Assembly (NCBI RefSeq): GCF_003015145.1
Contig: NZ_CP027845.1
Location: 248,001 to 312,000 of the forward strand
Source of the DNA: Candidatus Phycorickettsia trachydisci
GTDB taxonomy: Bacteria > Pseudomonadota > Alphaproteobacteria > Rickettsiales > Rickettsiaceae
Length of the DNA: 64,000 bases
Direction: 5' to 3'
Shown here: piece by piece, positions 63,854 through 64,000 of the stretch
Layout: each line of letters begins with the position of its first letter
How positions within the stretch are numbered: position 1 is the stretch's first letter
The notes under the pieces: model-generated
What the model saw: only the letters and a program-made list of their open reading frames with translations
Database searches by the model: none
Told to the model about the DNA's origin: nothing
Program-made: the position numbers and the translations under genes

Positions 63854-64000
63854 TTATTCTAAAAATAATCTTGCTCTATGTGAATCTGGATCTTCAAAAA
63901 ACCCCTGTATATCTTGATGGCAAAGAGCCATTCCTTGTTCCATAAATATAATTCTATCAGCAACTGCTCTAGCAAAACTAATTTCATGGCTTACTATAAG
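63854..64000 (-). CDS. Polar amino-acid ABC transporter ATP-binding protein, C-terminal fragment (gene continues beyond window)
   Basis: The minus strand from the window edge reads LIVSHEISFARAVADRIIFM, then EQGMALCHQDIQGFFEDPDS and HRARLFLE with a stop at 63854. This is the H-loop region (SHE) and C-terminus of GlnQ/HisP-type ATPases, whose usual form is VTHEMGFAREVADRVIFMD. Only 48 residues are inside, so the substrate (glutamine, arginine or other) cannot be judged. The final His-Glu and FL-E ending agree with the family. Confidence 0.85.
   Translation of the reverse strand, partial: LIVSHEISFARAVADRIIFMEQGMALCHQDIQGFFEDPDSHRARLFLE

Overview
The window is AT-rich DNA with roughly one-third G+C by eye, from an obligate intracellular alphaproteobacterium of the order Rickettsiales. 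The supporting genes are an ATP/ADP translocase (Tlc), a TlyC-type CBS protein, a Sca-like autotransporter, propionyl-CoA carboxylase, DUF2155, an NDUFAF5-type methyltransferase and eleven ankyrin-repeat loci. The ankyrin load, the gene-transfer-agent-like lysis cassette and the QueC gene recall protist-associated relatives such as Midichloriaceae. The family placement is inference.

Layout. 1-17 kb: 3' part of mutS, an ankyrin protein with a 48-residue tandem-repeat tail, an OmpW-like porin next to an HtrA-like protease, dnaK-dnaJ, an ankyrin protein, queC, two unrecognised proteins, an IS1-family remnant and a large autotransporter. 17-25 kb: tRNA-Met, a BI-1 family membrane protein, the operon ybeY-tlyC-mutM, a secreted PCuAC copper-chaperone-like protein with Gly-rich repeats, pgsA and an ankyrin protein. 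25-39 kb: tlc, two tandem paralogous ankyrin genes, rplY, and the tight operon pccB-pccA-ffh, then another ankyrin gene. 39-46 kb: a DUF2793/holin/endolysin cassette followed by two non-coding hairpin arrays with two unrecognised genes between them. 46-64 kb: DUF2155-ruvA-ruvB, solenoid and ankyrin proteins, initiator tRNA, ssb, the operon uvrA-DUF155-methyltransferase-tyrS, a broken ankyrin gene, an intact one, and the 3' end of an amino-acid ABC transporter ATPase.

The most unusual content lies at about 40.9-42.0 kb and 44.25-45.55 kb. There are four modules, each with a head sequence followed by three to five hairpins at about 80-115 bp spacing, 17 in all. The two arms of each hairpin pair over 13-36 bp. 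In a hand count over 15 of them, nearly every departure from Watson-Crick pairing is a G.U wobble if the + strand is read as RNA (about 60), with only two A.C pairs. The arms also covary between units. This points to a transcribed, structured RNA array. The last hairpin of three modules is almost fully self-complementary up to its outer edges. A fifth, truncated head forms the likely promoter of the DUF2155-ruvAB operon. I recognise no known family for these elements.

The housekeeping genes cover DNA repair (MutS, UvrA, RuvAB, Fpg, SSB), protein folding (DnaK/DnaJ), protein export (Ffh), translation (rplY, tyrS, ybeY, tRNAs), lipids (PgsA) and propionate metabolism. The accessory layer (ankyrin and solenoid proteins, autotransporter, secreted repeat protein) fits a host-cell-manipulating lifestyle. 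Recognisable Shine-Dalgarno motifs are often absent, so several starts are uncertain; these are noted in the entries.
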